Assembly (NCBI GenBank): GCA_009760855.2
Contig: WPIO01000003.1
Location: forward strand, 1,538,001 to 1,602,000
From: Cristatella mucedo
Taxonomy: Eukaryota; Bryozoa; Phylactolaemata; Cristatellidae
Direction of reading: 5' to 3'
DNA: 64,000 nucleotides
Shown here: positions 1 to 10,851 of the stretch, piece by piece
Numbering within the stretch: position 1 is the first letter of the stretch
How the letters are laid out: every line of letters starts with the position of its first letter
Made by a program: the position numbers and the translations under genes
The notes under the pieces: generated by a model
What the model was told of the DNA's origin: nothing
The model's input: only the letters and a program-made list of their open reading frames with translations
The model's database searches: none

Positions 1-11
1 AGCATGCCAGC

Positions 12-1188
12 ATGCCAACGGTCGCGCCAAGCGAAGCTGCACGAGCTGTCGCCGGAGATTCTGCTACCAGCGCCGCAGCCGCTACGGCTGCTAGCGATAA
101 AGCGGGCCAGCCGCCGCCGCCGCCAAAGGGCGTTACGATTCGAGGAACCAGGTTTGCCAAGGCTGCCGCCGAGGACCGGCTTTTGCCCGTTCGCGACAGC
201 GCTTTGAACCTTCGCGCTGCTGCACCTCCGAGCTCCCGAGTGCAGCCGACGCTGACTCAATCGTTGGATCCGTACAGTCAAGACCTGACCGTCAACTCCT
301 TTGCCGACTTCATTGTCAAGAGCAAGAGCAGCGGTGGGCAGAGCGCGGGCGCCACCGCTCGCTCCCGGTTCCCTTACATCTCCGCCGCCGCCGCCGGCGG
401 ATCTAAGCGCGTGCGCAGGCGCCTCGTGTGCAAGAACGGCGAGTGCAACGTGAGCCACAAGCACATCCAGAAAGTCAGGCGCCAATTCCTGGCGGACATT
501 TACACGTCCCTCGTAGACCTGAAGTGGAGGTACATCCTGCTGATATGCGTGACGGCTTTCGTCTCGTCGTGGCTTTTCTTCGGCGCCCTCTGGTGGGTGA
601 TATGCTACGCCCACGGAGACTTCGAGCCCGAACGACCGGCGAAGGTCTGCGTCCAAGAAGTGCACGGCTTCACGACGGCGTTCCTCTACTCTATCGAAAC
701 GCAGCACACGATAGGCTATGGCGGACGGCAGCTGACCGATGCCTGTCCGGAAGCAGTGGTCCTCCTCATGATACAGTCGCTCTTCGGCATGATCATGCAG
801 GCTCTCACCACCGGCATGATGTTCGCCAAGCTGGCCCGCCCGAAAAAACGCGCCGAGACGCTCATGTTCAGCCGGCACGCGGTGATTTGCATGCGCGACG
901 GACACCTGTGTCTCATGCTGCGCATCGGCGACATGCGACGCTCGCACCTGGTCGGAGCCAACGTGAGGGCGCTCGTGATTCGCCGGCGAGTGTCGAAGGA
1001 GGGCGAAGTGCTGCCGCTGGACAGCGCCAGCGTGACCCTCGGTCTCAGCAGAGGCTCGGGCGAGGATCGCCTGATGATCATATGGCCCATCATCGTGCTG
1101 CACAGGATCGACGAGAGCAGCCCGTTCTGGAGCATGTCGAGAGAGGACTTCGAATCGGAGAACTTTGAGCTCATCGTTCTACTCGAAG
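12..1188 (+). CDS. Inward-rectifier K+ channel (Kir), exon 1: N-terminus, both membrane helices, pore, most of the cytoplasmic domain
   Basis: This exon encodes a K+-selective plasma-membrane channel subunit; Kir subunits form tetramers gated by PIP2. In the model starting at the ATG at 12, residues 1-130 are Ala/Ser/Pro-rich and not conserved. A slide helix lies near 160-173, M1 near 174-200, the selectivity filter TIGYG at 233-237 and M2 near 247-273. The PIP2-binding cluster ARPKKR and the RRSHL motif follow. The exon ends at GAAG|GTACTG with one base of a Gly codon, which joins exactly to 6396. Reading frame is open to the left edge, so the true start or an upstream exon may lie outside the window. 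The M2 position that is Asp in strong rectifiers is Gln263. Family assignment is very secure. Closeness to one vertebrate Kir class was not judged. Confidence 0.93.
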
Positions 1189-1221
1189 GTACTGCGTCGT
1201 TCCGCGCGCGTGCGCAGCGCC

Positions 1222-1256
<35 letters not shown>
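1222..1256. repeat. (GAT)n microsatellite
   Basis: About 11.7 perfect GAT units lie just inside the Kir intron, about 35 bp after the donor. Read in frame as an exon extension they would give poly-Asp, but the in-frame link to exon 2 shows this is intron. Confidence 0.95.
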
Positions 1257-2964
1257 GCAGCGCCGATGCCAGCGGCAGCGCTGCTGCTGCTGGCAGCTCG
1301 AGATACGCCGACCCAGTGTCCCAGTGAGAATTGGCAGAGAGCGTAAGCTGCCACGAATCCAGCCAAGACAAGAGGGAAGCGTCGACGGCTACGCTGACTT
1401 ACTATGATTGTCTCAGACGAACGAGCCGGGCCAGCTTACTTTCGCGTGGCTCGAGCGCTCGAGTAAGCTCGTCGATGAGGTGCTGGCAATGCGCGCTCGC
1501 TCAAAATTCGCTGTAATCGCTATTCATCCGATGGTGACAGTCATCAAGACCCTGCGACGTCCTCCTGAGAAAGCTTGTCGGGGTGTGTGCGTAAAAGGTC
1601 ATTGTAGGCGGACAGTGGGACGACCAGTGCTCATTGAAATCTTTCTACAAAGCGGCTTACATGGTTTTCTGGGTGACGCATCTAACTTAAGGGCACGGGC
1701 AAGATTCTAGTACTGGAATTGGCTAAAGATTCAAGTTGCGGGGCACGGGGTCAGCTGAGCACGGGGTCAGCGGGGTACCGAGCAAAGTCAGCGGCCTCTC
1801 TTCGATTCGAGATCTGCTCGAAAAAGCTCTCCAGCCCCTTCGAACAGCTTGCTATAATTCTCGCTTTAATTCAATAGGTCCACCTTAAAGTTAACTGTAT
1901 TTTAACTTTTAATTAACACATTTTTGGAAATATTGTGGTTCCGTGCCGAAGGGGCATCTCCAGGAAATAAATACCTACCCATAAGCCTGGAAAAACGGGG
2001 ATAAACCTGGAGTATCGCCCAAAAGAATGTAGGACATCCCCCCTCCGCCTGGTGGACCCTAGGAAATTTCCCACGGACATCTCCCCCTTGGGTAGGGCGT
2101 TTCCCCCTATGTTTATGAATGTATAACTAAGAATATATATATATATATATATGCAATCAAATGAGGTGTTTAAGCTCAATTGAAATAAAATCAACAGTAT
2201 AATTGGATATTTAGTTAATTCCTTAGGAAATATTTACTGGTTGGCCTTGCACTACACAGTCCGTTTGATCAATAAAAAAAATTAAATAAAAAGATGCACA
2301 CGATGGCGGTACTCCGCACAACGCATATTACTATATATTAACCCTAAAACCTATACCCCAGGGAGGAAATGTCCTAACTCACGAGGAAATGTCCGGGGTA
2401 ATGTCCGCAACCCACGAAAAATGCTTCGCGTGCGCCCCTGAGATCAGTTTAAAAAGAATCGCCTATTCGGAAAGTCTAAACATCTGACTGCCTCCAAATA
2501 TAAGGATAGAACCTCTGGAAGTCCAATCTGAACTTATTTGTTGAAGGTGTGCCTATCAATTAGCCAGTCTGGCATACTAAAAAAAAACTATTGCCACGCT
2601 GTCGAGAAAAATTTTGAAGCTTAGATCCCTGAAATTGAGACCCCCGGCAAGTGTGTAAGCTGCGAGGGAATATTTAGTGCTAAAAAGCTATATCTCCTAA
2701 ATATATACCTGGAAGTATACAATAATTTAAAATACCAAATCTCTACAACGTGGCACACCCATCTCCGATTAAGATCCACCGATCCATTAAGTCCATCTAT
2801 GCACCTACCCGGCGCGACAATTGCTGTAGCATATTTCAAATAATTGCTGGCTTCTCAGCATTCTGTGTAGTTTTTCCGCATGAGCTCATAAATGAGCACC
2901 ATGTGTGAGAAAAATTTCCAAGCTACTTCAACAAAATGCTTTGGAGATATGTAATCACTATACA
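1257..2964. other. Kir intron, left part, no gene recognised
   Basis: I see no coding similarity here. A 16-bp GC-rich motif beginning GCACGGGGTCAG occurs twice near 1740-1780. A short (TA)n run lies at 2133-2152. Around 1930-2410 there is C- and G-run-rich DNA that looks like an old dispersed repeat, but I cannot assign it. Confidence 0.5.
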
Positions 2965-4760
2965 ACGATAGCGACCGTTACTAAGGTCCAATTCAAATTC
3001 GACGTGGCTGCGTCTGCCAGGCCGGCTACACGCCGACTTGAATGTAAGCCACCGAATCGACGTCGCACAGTTGTTGGACAGCCTCTTAAATTCCGCCTAC
3101 TAATGTTCAGCTCACTCAAAACCAAGGGGTTACTTATCCGCGATCGGGCTGTCCAGGAGAAGCTAGATGCATTTCTGCTTACTGAAACTTGGATGCGCCT
3201 TGTTCTGGGAGCTGTATATCTGAGGCCACCACACCCGGGTTCTCATTCTTTCAGTCCATGAGCTCTGACAAGCTTGGTGGCCGGGTTGCAATTGTTGTTC
3301 ACGAATTGTTTGGCTATTAAATGAGCAGTTTTTCGCATGGACCGTCCTTTGAATTAGTTGCAGTCCGGTTCTCATGACAGACATTGCCTCTCATTGTTGT
3401 CATATACCGACCTGCTGGTGGCTGTCTAAACTTGTTTATGGAGGAGTTTTCGGAGTTATCCACTAAAATATTTGCATGTGACAGGCCGTTACTGATTGCT
3501 CGAGACTTTAATATTCACGTTGACAACCCAACCAACATCCAGGTCCGCTCATTTAGTGACTGTCTGGAGAATTTTGATTTGGTCCAACCCATTAATCATA
3601 CCACCCACGTCGGTGGCCCTAACCTAGATCTCGTGATCGCTAAGGATGTCTGACCCACTGACCTTGTGATTGCCCACTAACCTCACGGATCAGTTCGGTC
3701 TCGTTTACTGTTCCTACTCCCTTGTACTACAGGGTAATGTCGAACTGGTCCAGCGACGTAACTTATAAAGCATTGACATAGTCAAATTTTTGAAATCTGT
3801 TTGTGATGCAAGGGTTCTTCATCTGCACCCAGACTCGGCTGACAGCCTCGACAGCCTCACTGATGTAGTGAACATTACACTTAGGAATGCTCTTGAAAAG
3901 CATGATTTCGTTCATTCTATCCGTGTAAAGAGTCGCGGAGATTCCTTTCAGGTTGCAAAAACTTGAAAAGATGCTCCTGGTTAAGCGCAGGCTTGAGCGA
4001 CGTTTCGAGAAATCGGGTTCTAATGCAGATCTAGTCAATTTCAAGGACTTCCTCGAGTTTACACCCAAAAGTTAAAAAACGCCAGGGTTCTTTTTTCACT
4101 CAAAAACTGAAGTCCTGCTAGTCACTTCCAAAACAGAATTATAAGACTGTAAACAATTTACTGGCCAATGCTGAGAGGTCCGACTCCCCAGATATTAACT
4201 GCTCAGCTGAAAGGTTTACAGCCTTCTTTACTAAAAAATTGTGCAAATTCGTGCCTTCATAAAGCCCCCTCCGAGTAAAGCAATTGCGGAAAGGGCAACC
4301 TGTAACCCTTCTACAAGATTTTCCGAGGTTTCTGCATGCGATGTGAGTACCTTAATAAGGTTTAGTAAAAAGAGCTCGTTTGTTGAAGACCTCTTGAAGA
4401 CGTTTCTCGAAGAAGTTTTCAAGTCCCAGAGGTTGAGCACGTGTCTCCTTTGCTAAAATAGCTAGGATGGCTGCCGGTTGATCAACTGATACAGAGAAAA
4501 GTTCTTACGCTGACCCACAAGGCCGGCCACGGCTTGGCTCCTTCATACCTAGCTGAATTGCTGCACCAGTTTGAGCCTCCTCGCGCCCTCACGTTCTGTA
4601 TGAACAATGCATTATCTGTTTCATTCATCCTCTTAAAGACCGTTGGTGGCAGAAGCTTTAGCTCTGCAGATCCTAGGCTGTGGAACTCGCTTCCACAATT
4701 CCTACGCAACGACAACTACTCTCCTGTTGCCGACTATGGCTCATCCTTTCCAGCGGTCCT
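2965..4760 (+). mobile_element. Non-LTR retrotransposon relic, LINE family B (L2/CR1-like)
   Basis: A decayed LINE lies inside the Kir intron. The segment 3130-3260 encodes the start of an endonuclease domain (LDAFLLTETW). Positions 3384-3653 encode its middle (IYRPAGG, DFNIHVDN, LDLVIAKD), typical of apurinic-like endonucleases of the L2/CR1 group. Positions 4480-4720 encode the conserved C-terminal end of ORF2 (APSYLAELL, LWNSLPQFLR). The reverse transcriptase between them is broken by stops and deletions, so the copy is dead. A second copy of its 5' part lies at 43090-43450 in opposite orientation; both contain GGTCCAATTCAAATTCGA. Exact ends are uncertain. Confidence 0.8.
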
Positions 4761-5087
4761 GAGATGCTACTTCCATGCCACTTACTACCTCAACTGCTAT
4801 CTCAACTCTGCTATGTTTCCCACTTTCTCTTTGTTGCATGAGATGAAGTCTGTTGGCTTCCGAATGCGTACTGAAAGCCGCTTAGGCTGTGAGTGCGCTA
4901 TAAACAAATCTTTTGAGTAACACCCACGTAGTCTTTTCGGAGTGGCAGACGGAGATATATTATATTACACAGCTTCATATTAAATGCGAAGCGCTCGAGA
5001 AAATAGCATAGCGTCATGCGACCATAATTTGTTTGAAAAGGTCGTGTTAGTACTCTCGTGAGTCCAGCCTCGATTTGACCTTCGTCT

Positions 5088-5208
5088 TAATAATAATAGA
5101 GATCGTCATAATAAATTTGTTATAACGCCCTCATAGATCATAATCTCTTTCTAGGCACTTTTCATTTGCTTCAGAGGAAGCATGATTGATTTTCATGCTT
5201 ACTAAGAC
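5088..5208 (-). mobile_element. LINE family A, 3' end only
   Basis: The plus strand shows a TAATAATAATA tail followed by the complement of the family A 3' stem-loop (AATCTCTTTCTAGGCAC) and downstream UTR bases. It is a 5'-truncated, diverged copy in the Kir intron. Confidence 0.7.
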
Positions 5209-5848
5209 TAAAAAATTCAAGGTTTAACCACTCCATATAAATAGCTGCATACTCTTCGGGCCAGGCGGCTTGTATGGTTGCATCTATAAGGGTATTAGAG
5301 GCTACCAATTTAGTCCCAGCCTGTCGTCGTCTGGAAAAAGCACAGCCGAGCTCCGAAAAAGCACCATCGGGCGTAAGCTGAGAGAGCGGCCAAATAAAAG
5401 TTAAGCAGTTTTCCGTCGATCAATCTGACGGACGACTAGGCTGCGTTTAAGCAACAGGTTTTTCCCCTTCTGTCATCTGCAAAAGCTCCACCCACTTGTT
5501 AGTCCTTGGTACGCAGCGATTGGGACGGTAGGAAATGGCACCGGCCCGACTGAACTTGGTGGCTGTACCTGTTGTGGCGCTCTCACTTACTATGGAATTA
5601 CAGTATTCTTCGCTAAACGTGTCCATTAAACAGCGACTTGCCCAGTAAGCCTCAAAGGAGGCAGTCGCGTCGCCTTCCCCTGTTTCGGTCAATGCGAAGG
5701 AGGCGGGGTGGAGAGTGTGCGTCTGATTGGTCGACCGGTCTTAGCTTCCTAAGGGTTTTCTCCGTGACGTCGAGCCTAGCTACCGGGCGTCAGCTGTTGG
5801 TCGTCAATCCGACGGCCAACTGGGTGTGATGACGCATGGGGCAAGAGC
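5209..5848. other. Kir intron, no gene recognised
   Basis: Unique-looking intronic sequence. The reading frames here show no family I know, and no splice-bounded conserved segment is visible. Confidence 0.5.
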
Positions 5849-6035
5849 GATAAATAAATAAACAAATTCTAGCTGATTAAACAGCCTCTTTTGAATAGCG
5901 ACAGAAGAGCCTTTATGGCTATCACCACCGCTTGCAGTGGCGATAAAGGATCGCCCACCACAGGAATCGAACCCACGACCTCGGGACTGAGGCCGTGAAA
6001 GCAACCGCCTTACCTAGTGTGCCATCACGGCTCGC
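5849..6035 (-). mobile_element. tRNA-derived SINE, near full length
   Basis: On the minus strand the element starts GGCGAGCCGTGATGGCAC, with an A-box-like TGGCACACTAGGTAAGG and a perfect B box GGTTCGATTCC. A body of about 90 bp and an (ATTT)n tail near 5850-5870 follow. The head resembles tRNA-Ser/Leu with a long variable arm. It is the best copy of a family also seen at 9213, 13121, 38862 and 46078. It lies in the Kir intron about 360 bp before exon 2. No clear target duplication was found. Confidence 0.88.
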
Positions 6036-6293
6036 CCATGGCACACTTAGCGACAACCGACCGTGACAGCACGGCTTTAGGCTTTGTTAGAAAACCATTC
6101 GAGCAGCGAGCACCCTCCCGCGCCGACCGCAGCATATCCGTCAGCAGGCCACTGCCGGTTCCGAAATTGGGGTGCATCGGAAGTTCCTCGCGAAAAAACG
6201 CGACATCGACAAGCACTCGCACGCAGAGTAGCAGCAGTGCAACACTTATAAAGGAAATCCCCGAAGCGGCATACTGGGAGCCGGTCCAGCGCC

Positions 6294-6309
6294 TCGCGCG
6301 CGCGCGCGG
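6294..6309. repeat. Short (CG)n tract
   Basis: A run of alternating C and G lies about 90 bp upstream of the Kir exon 2 acceptor, in a GC-rich stretch. Alternating CG runs can adopt Z-DNA; any effect on splicing is speculative. Confidence 0.8.
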
Positions 6310-6395
6310 CGCCGCGAGGTCGGCAAAGCGCGAGTGGCGCGAAGCCTCTTCGCCGTCGCGACGTCGTTCAATCCCGCGCGCATCTTTCCCTTCAG

Positions 6396-6718
6396 GAGTG
6401 ATCGAATCTACCGGAATGACTACGCAAGCTCGAACGTCCTATCTGCCCGGCGAAATCTTGTGGGGGCGGCGGCTTGAGAGGCTCATCACTTTCCAGAAGG
6501 AAGATGGCCGCTACCAGGTCGACTATTCCCGCTTCCACTCTACCGTGCCCATTGAAATGCCGAATTGCAGCGCCAAGCAGCTGCGTGAGCTGGAGCAGAG
6601 GGCGACTCGCAGCAGCCGCGGCGGCGGCGGCGAGCGCCTGGGCAATGTCGCCGAGACGCAGGAAAGCGACACGGAGGACAACATCCTCCTCATCCCGGAG
6701 AGTGACGAAGAAGTGTAG
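6396..6718 (+). CDS. Kir channel, exon 2: C-terminal cytoplasmic domain and stop
   Basis: The acceptor TCCCTTCAG precedes 6396. The first two bases complete the Gly codon begun in exon 1, giving LEGVIESTGMTTQ, the Kir signature across this junction. Residues 393-499 include ARTSYLPGEILWG and the VDYSRFHSTVP block that ends the immunoglobulin-like cytoplasmic domain. A tail rich in Gly, Ser and acidic residues follows and ends DSDEEV. Exons 1 and 2 total exactly 1500 nt. The tail is shorter than in vertebrate Kir2. The terminal EEV fits the loose class III PDZ-ligand pattern, which is only suggestive. Confidence 0.95.
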
Positions 6719-7092
6719 CGCAGCCAGCTCGGCGAGCCGAGAAAAGGTTGATGTCGCCGGCAGTCCGGCTTGCCTCTCGCGATCGCCAGGCACTCGCGCA
6801 TTCGCGTAGCCAGTCGTGCGTAGCGATCGCTGTGTCGCGAGCGTGGCTGCTGCGCGTCTTCGTGCCGTCGCAGCAAAGAGCCGCTCAGCAATAAGGGCTC
6901 GCAGAGGCGGTAGAAATTGAGCGAGCTCTCTCGCCGGAAGCGCGAGCCGTCACGTGACGCGCGTGCAGCCGAATGCACTCCGCGAAACCAATTTGTCTTG
7001 CCATTCTGCACGGGGAAGGAAAGACGCTCGGCGAGCCTCAAAGTTCAATGTCGACACTGAAATGTCCCAGGATGAATTGCGTGCGTCGAGGA

Positions 7093-7098
7093 AATAAA
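7093..7098 (+). promoter_or_regulatory. Candidate polyadenylation signal of the Kir gene
   Basis: AATAAA lies 375 nt after the Kir stop and is the first canonical hexamer I noticed on this strand downstream of it. Confidence 0.5.
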
Positions 7099-8210
7099 AG
7101 CGGTAGAAAGGTAGCTGCGGCGCCGCACAGCTCGCGCGAATGCCTGCCAGGCTCTGCAGAAGTAGAGAAGAAGTGGGGAGGTTGTCGCGGGATACAAGCG
7201 AAATCACGGGAGGCTCCGTAAAAATGTGGAAATAACAATAGATCTTTATGGGCTTGCATTAGTTTGCTGATGCTGACAGTAAATATTTTGCATTTTACAT
7301 TTTGGAAAACATGTGTGCGATTGTGATTTTGTACCTCAATCGCAGTGCGACATTTCTGCAACAGTACACCGTTAGCCGACGATACCTACGCAGTCTTAGT
7401 AGTCAACGTAGCATGTCGCGGGAAGACGGCGACTTTAAAATAACACCCGCGCGAGCAAATACTTGAACTCACAAAATTAACTCGACGGTGGCTTTGTTAT
7501 GGTACACAACAAAACAAGCGTCAAGCCGGATTCTTCGTGCGAATTTAGCAAGCTGCTCAGAGGTAATCCAGTAAAGATTTTACAATCACATCTAGGAATT
7601 TGGTTGGAATTTAGGTGTAATTTCGTCGATTCCTTATCAGCACCAGCCAATTCCATGGCCGGGCAGCTTTGCAATATTACAGCTATCGATGACGATGACT
7701 CGTTTTTGGACTGTTTCTTGTGCAGTTGTAGGTTTAAGACCTTACTTCGACTGATGAAGCCTAGTCCGTGGGGGTGTGTCCAAGAAACTGTGAGAGCCTC
7801 TGCAACTGAGTTCGAGCTCAACGGTTCGACTCGTCGACGAAAGCGTAAAGTCGAAACTGCCGAATGGTCTCGGCTGGCTGCCTTGTGGGCAGCTAATTCA
7901 AGGTCAAGGTCACACGATCAGAGAGCCTACCAAAGAGAAAGAATGCAAGCTCTCTAGGTTCTCATGTCATTACGACCTAGTAGATTAGCTCTTCAGATCC
8001 ACAGCCTCAAATTGGTGGGCGATAGCATTAAGTCAAGTAGTTAATGTTGCTTCGTGCTTCGCTTTGGAAATTGCTCTCAGCTTGTGTTCGGTGAGCAAAA
8101 ACCTCCTCGAAAAGCTTTCAAGACTCACCTAGAGTCGTAACTGATAAGGGTTGCTACCAAGAACTAGGACTTAGTGCTGCACACCAGCAACTGAGGATGA
8201 AGAAGCAGAC
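7099..8210. other. Intergenic, no gene recognised
   Basis: Several short frames are open here, but none shows a conserved domain, good codon pattern or splice context. I see no mobile element that I can name. Confidence 0.5.
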
Positions 8211-8332
8211 ACGGGGCGAAAGTGGCTAACATACAGAGGTGGATAATATTAAAAACCAAGTACTAACTATAACGGGGCGAAAGTGGCTAACATGCAGAGG
8301 TGGATATTATTAAAAACCAAGTACAAACTATA
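8211..8332. repeat. 61-bp tandem duplication
   Basis: Two head-to-tail units of 61 bp, 8211-8271 and 8272-8332, each starting ACGGGGCGAAAGTGGCTAAC. They differ at only a few positions by eye. Confidence 0.9.
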
Positions 8333-8377
8333 AAAGCAAAAGACAAACAACTGTTACAGTCAAGTCGTCTTCATTTT

Positions 8378-8505
8378 TATATAATAACAATAATAATAGC
8401 AGCACACTTGATAAAGCAACCTCAGAGAACTCATTCTCTTTCTAGGCACTTTACATTTCCTGCAAAGGAAACTTCTTCGTTTCAACTCTTTGGCACATGG
8501 ATGGA
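8378..8505 (-). mobile_element. LINE family A, 3' end only
   Basis: An AATAATAATAG tail is followed by CACTTGATAAAGC and the complement of the family stem-loop (CTCTTTCTAGGCACTTTACA). The copy is heavily 5'-truncated. Confidence 0.75.
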
Positions 8506-9212
8506 CGAAGAGACATGGATAGGCCTTGAGGGTGCATTGACTTGACGACTTAGCGGCCTTGAGAGGCCGCTATCGGCCGTGAAATGAATGAGCCACTCTC
8601 TGCTTGTCAAAGACCTTGCAAGTTGCCAGCTGACCATTGCTGCAAGTGTCCGACTTGGCCCACTAGTATGGACTTCGGTGTTCTTTTTTTTAATCCGACC
8701 AGTATGATTCAGCAGAAGCTCCTTAAGCTGATGCTGATATGTCAGCTCAGCCTGAGTCCTATTACTTTGTCTAGCAACAATAGCTGCTCCGTCGGTCCAT
8801 TACTCGTAGCAGGAGTTATCGTGGGCAAAGACTACAGCTTTCATTCGTATCACACTTACTGCTGATCCCACCATTGATCTGCAAACATTGGTCTAGGCTT
8901 ACATGGCATCTCGATTTAGCTATACCTTCCATCGGAAACATCCGCTGCCAAATAACGAGATTATGCTGCATATTGATGTCAGTGCATACAAAAAGCTGAC
9001 ACAGATCGAGTTAGAGTAGGAGACAAGAGAAGGCATCACTCATTTGTGTGGAGGGCGTGACGAGGCTCATCGAAACAGGAAATACAACTAGATCAACTGA
9101 GTTAGCTGAAGGGATAGCAGGGACAAGAGGTGACACCACGAGACAGAAATCCGTATCCGCTTCTCCCAGAGGAGCTATTGAGATCAGCACTATCACGTAT
9201 CACTATCACCAT
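8506..9212. other. Intergenic, no gene recognised
   Basis: A short stretch near 8545-8580 repeats GGCCTTGAG/GAGGCCGC motifs. Nothing else is assignable. Confidence 0.45.
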
Positions 9213-9286
9213 CACTATCTATCACGACCTCGGCCCGAGGTCGTGAAGAGTAACCGCCTTACCTAATGTGCCATCACGGCTCACTA
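9213..9286 (-). mobile_element. tRNA-derived SINE, head fragment
   Basis: On the minus strand the A-box part (GAGCCGTGATGGCACATTAG) and the variable-arm-like GACCTCGGGC region are present. The B box and body are missing, replaced upstream by a short ATCACTATCACC repeat. Confidence 0.65.
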
Positions 9287-10269
9287 AATGTTTACATGCA
9301 AATTGGAATGCAAGTCAAATGGGAATGGGCATAAGCATTTTCAAATGTGTACCCTTCAAAGTAAGGTGAAAATTGGCTGATTTAAGTGCCTCACCTTAAC
9401 TAATTAAAGCGAGACAGTCCTCAGTTCGTCACTCGGCAAGATAGAGGACTTCCCTCACGCAGCAAGCTGGGGCAGGCAGCACTGTCTTCCGTGACCATAC
9501 TAAGGCTACTACTACTACGACTCCGCGAACCGAGTCCACAGGCAGTGAGCTCTTGTTTATAAGGAGAGCAAAAGGGCAGTAGTCCCACTTGCAGTGGGCA
9601 GCAAGCACTGCCTGCAGCACGTCTTAAACCCACAACCCATGAGTGAAGCGAACGATGGTAAGCCTGTTTAACAAAAGGCGGTTCCATGCACAATTCGTGG
9701 GTCTACCACAAAAAGGCACGGGAGTCTATTGATTTATTCGGATATACAGATAGCAAATCTTTGTTTGTGCTAGCATTAGCAGCTTGTACAGTAAGCACTC
9801 TTTGTGATAGCATTAGCAGCTTGGCATGTGCAGCAACACATCACCGAAAATAACGCACAGAAGTGGCCATACGGAAGAAGCCGGTACCTGCACGGATAAG
9901 TTGAGTAAACCAACAATAAATACATTTGCCCTTAACTCACATTAACGAGACGTCCAGGTTATCGACGAGAGTCGCCCAAAGCCAGGGGCGTATTGGGTAT
10001 GGAGGAAATGATCCCGAGAACAAAACGGTTCGATATTGAAATCCGCAGTGAAAATTTGACCTGGACGCGGCTTAAAACGACGTGAAGATTCCTACGCCTT
10101 GAGGTGCACACGTAGCAGCACTTGGCGAGAAAAGTCACACGAGGACAAAGAAAAGGAAATCGTTCGGACTCTCCAATCAGGCCGCGCAGATCGCTCCGTC
10201 TCTGCGAACGACGCGCTACTCTCGGAGCAGCAGGCAGGCAGGCAGGCAGGAGCAGGTGCGGCGCCTGTA
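9287..10269. other. 3' flank of FAM177, no further gene recognised
   Basis: This holds the presumed 3' UTR of the minus-strand FAM177 gene. A minus-strand AATAAA (TTTATT on +) at 9733-9738 is a candidate polyadenylation site about 530 nt after the stop. No conserved reading frame was found. Confidence 0.5.
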
Positions 10270-10851
10270 TCACACCGCGGCGGCGACCGCTGCAGCAGCA
10301 GCAGCAGCAGCAGGAGCAGGAGCGCTCTCCTCCGGCTCGATCGCCACGCCGCCTTCCATTTGCTCGATGACGGTCGTTTGCTCGCACAGCTCGTTGGCTC
10401 GGGCTTCTTGCTCCAAGCGCTCCTGTCGCTCTTCTTCCTCCTTCATTCGGTTATATTCGTCTATGACGTATTGGTACTTGGGCGTGGTGATCCCGAAGAA
10501 CCACGCGAGTTTCTCACCGCAAAAATCGGCAGCTGCGAGCGACTTAGTCGCCGAGGCGACCGTATAGTGCCAAAACCACTGCGGCCAAGACAGCTTCGTA
10601 ACGTCGACGGGCGCTGCTGCTGCTGCTGCAGCGGCTGCTGACGCAGTTTCGTCGTCCTCGTCTTCGGTAGCGTACTCCTCCATTGTGGACCCATCGACGA
10701 AGTGGATGATTCTCTTAGGCTGCCTAGCTCTTCCGCGCGGGGACGACTGGGTCAGGTCTTGATAGATCTTGGCCGTATCGCTAGCACCGATATCGTCGAA
10801 CGACCTATAGCTGCCGAGGTCAATATCGCGCTCGTCGCCTCCGGCCGCCAT
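10270..10851 (-). CDS. FAM177A1-like: FAM177-family protein, 193 aa
   Basis: The start lies in a strong Kozak context (GCCATGG). Residues 46-60 read KRIIHFVDGSTMEEY, the hallmark of the family, followed by an acidic run (63-69) and a poly-Ala insert (72-80). Residues 83-130 carry VTKLSWPQWFWHY, CGEKLAWFFG and TPKYQY, the conserved core. A charged segment near 131-155 is probably helical or coiled-coil. Residues 179-193 are almost all Ala, encoded by GCN/CAG-type repeats. Length fits the family. Vertebrate FAM177A1 is Golgi-associated and linked to VPS13B; the role here is inferred. The core is in one exon, and a spliced alternative C-terminus is possible because the poly-Ala end is low complexity. 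The gene diverges from SAP30BP. Confidence 0.9.
   Translation of the reverse strand: MAAGGDERDIDLGSYRSFDDIGASDTAKIYQDLTQSSPRGRARQPKRIIHFVDGSTMEEYATEDEDDETASAAAAAAAAAPVDVTKLSWPQWFWHYTVASATKSLAAADFCGEKLAWFFGITTPKYQYVIDEYNRMKEEEERQERLEQEARANELCEQTTVIEQMEGGVAIEPEESAPAPAAAAAAAAVAAAV

Noticed and set aside
716-1366. Minus-strand 216-codon frame over Kir exon 1
   Set aside because: It is antisense to the conserved channel exon, with a poly-His run that comes from the (GAT)n repeat.
10099-10641. Plus-strand frames across the FAM177 gene
   Set aside because: They are antisense to a well-conserved protein and gain length only from GC and CAG bias.
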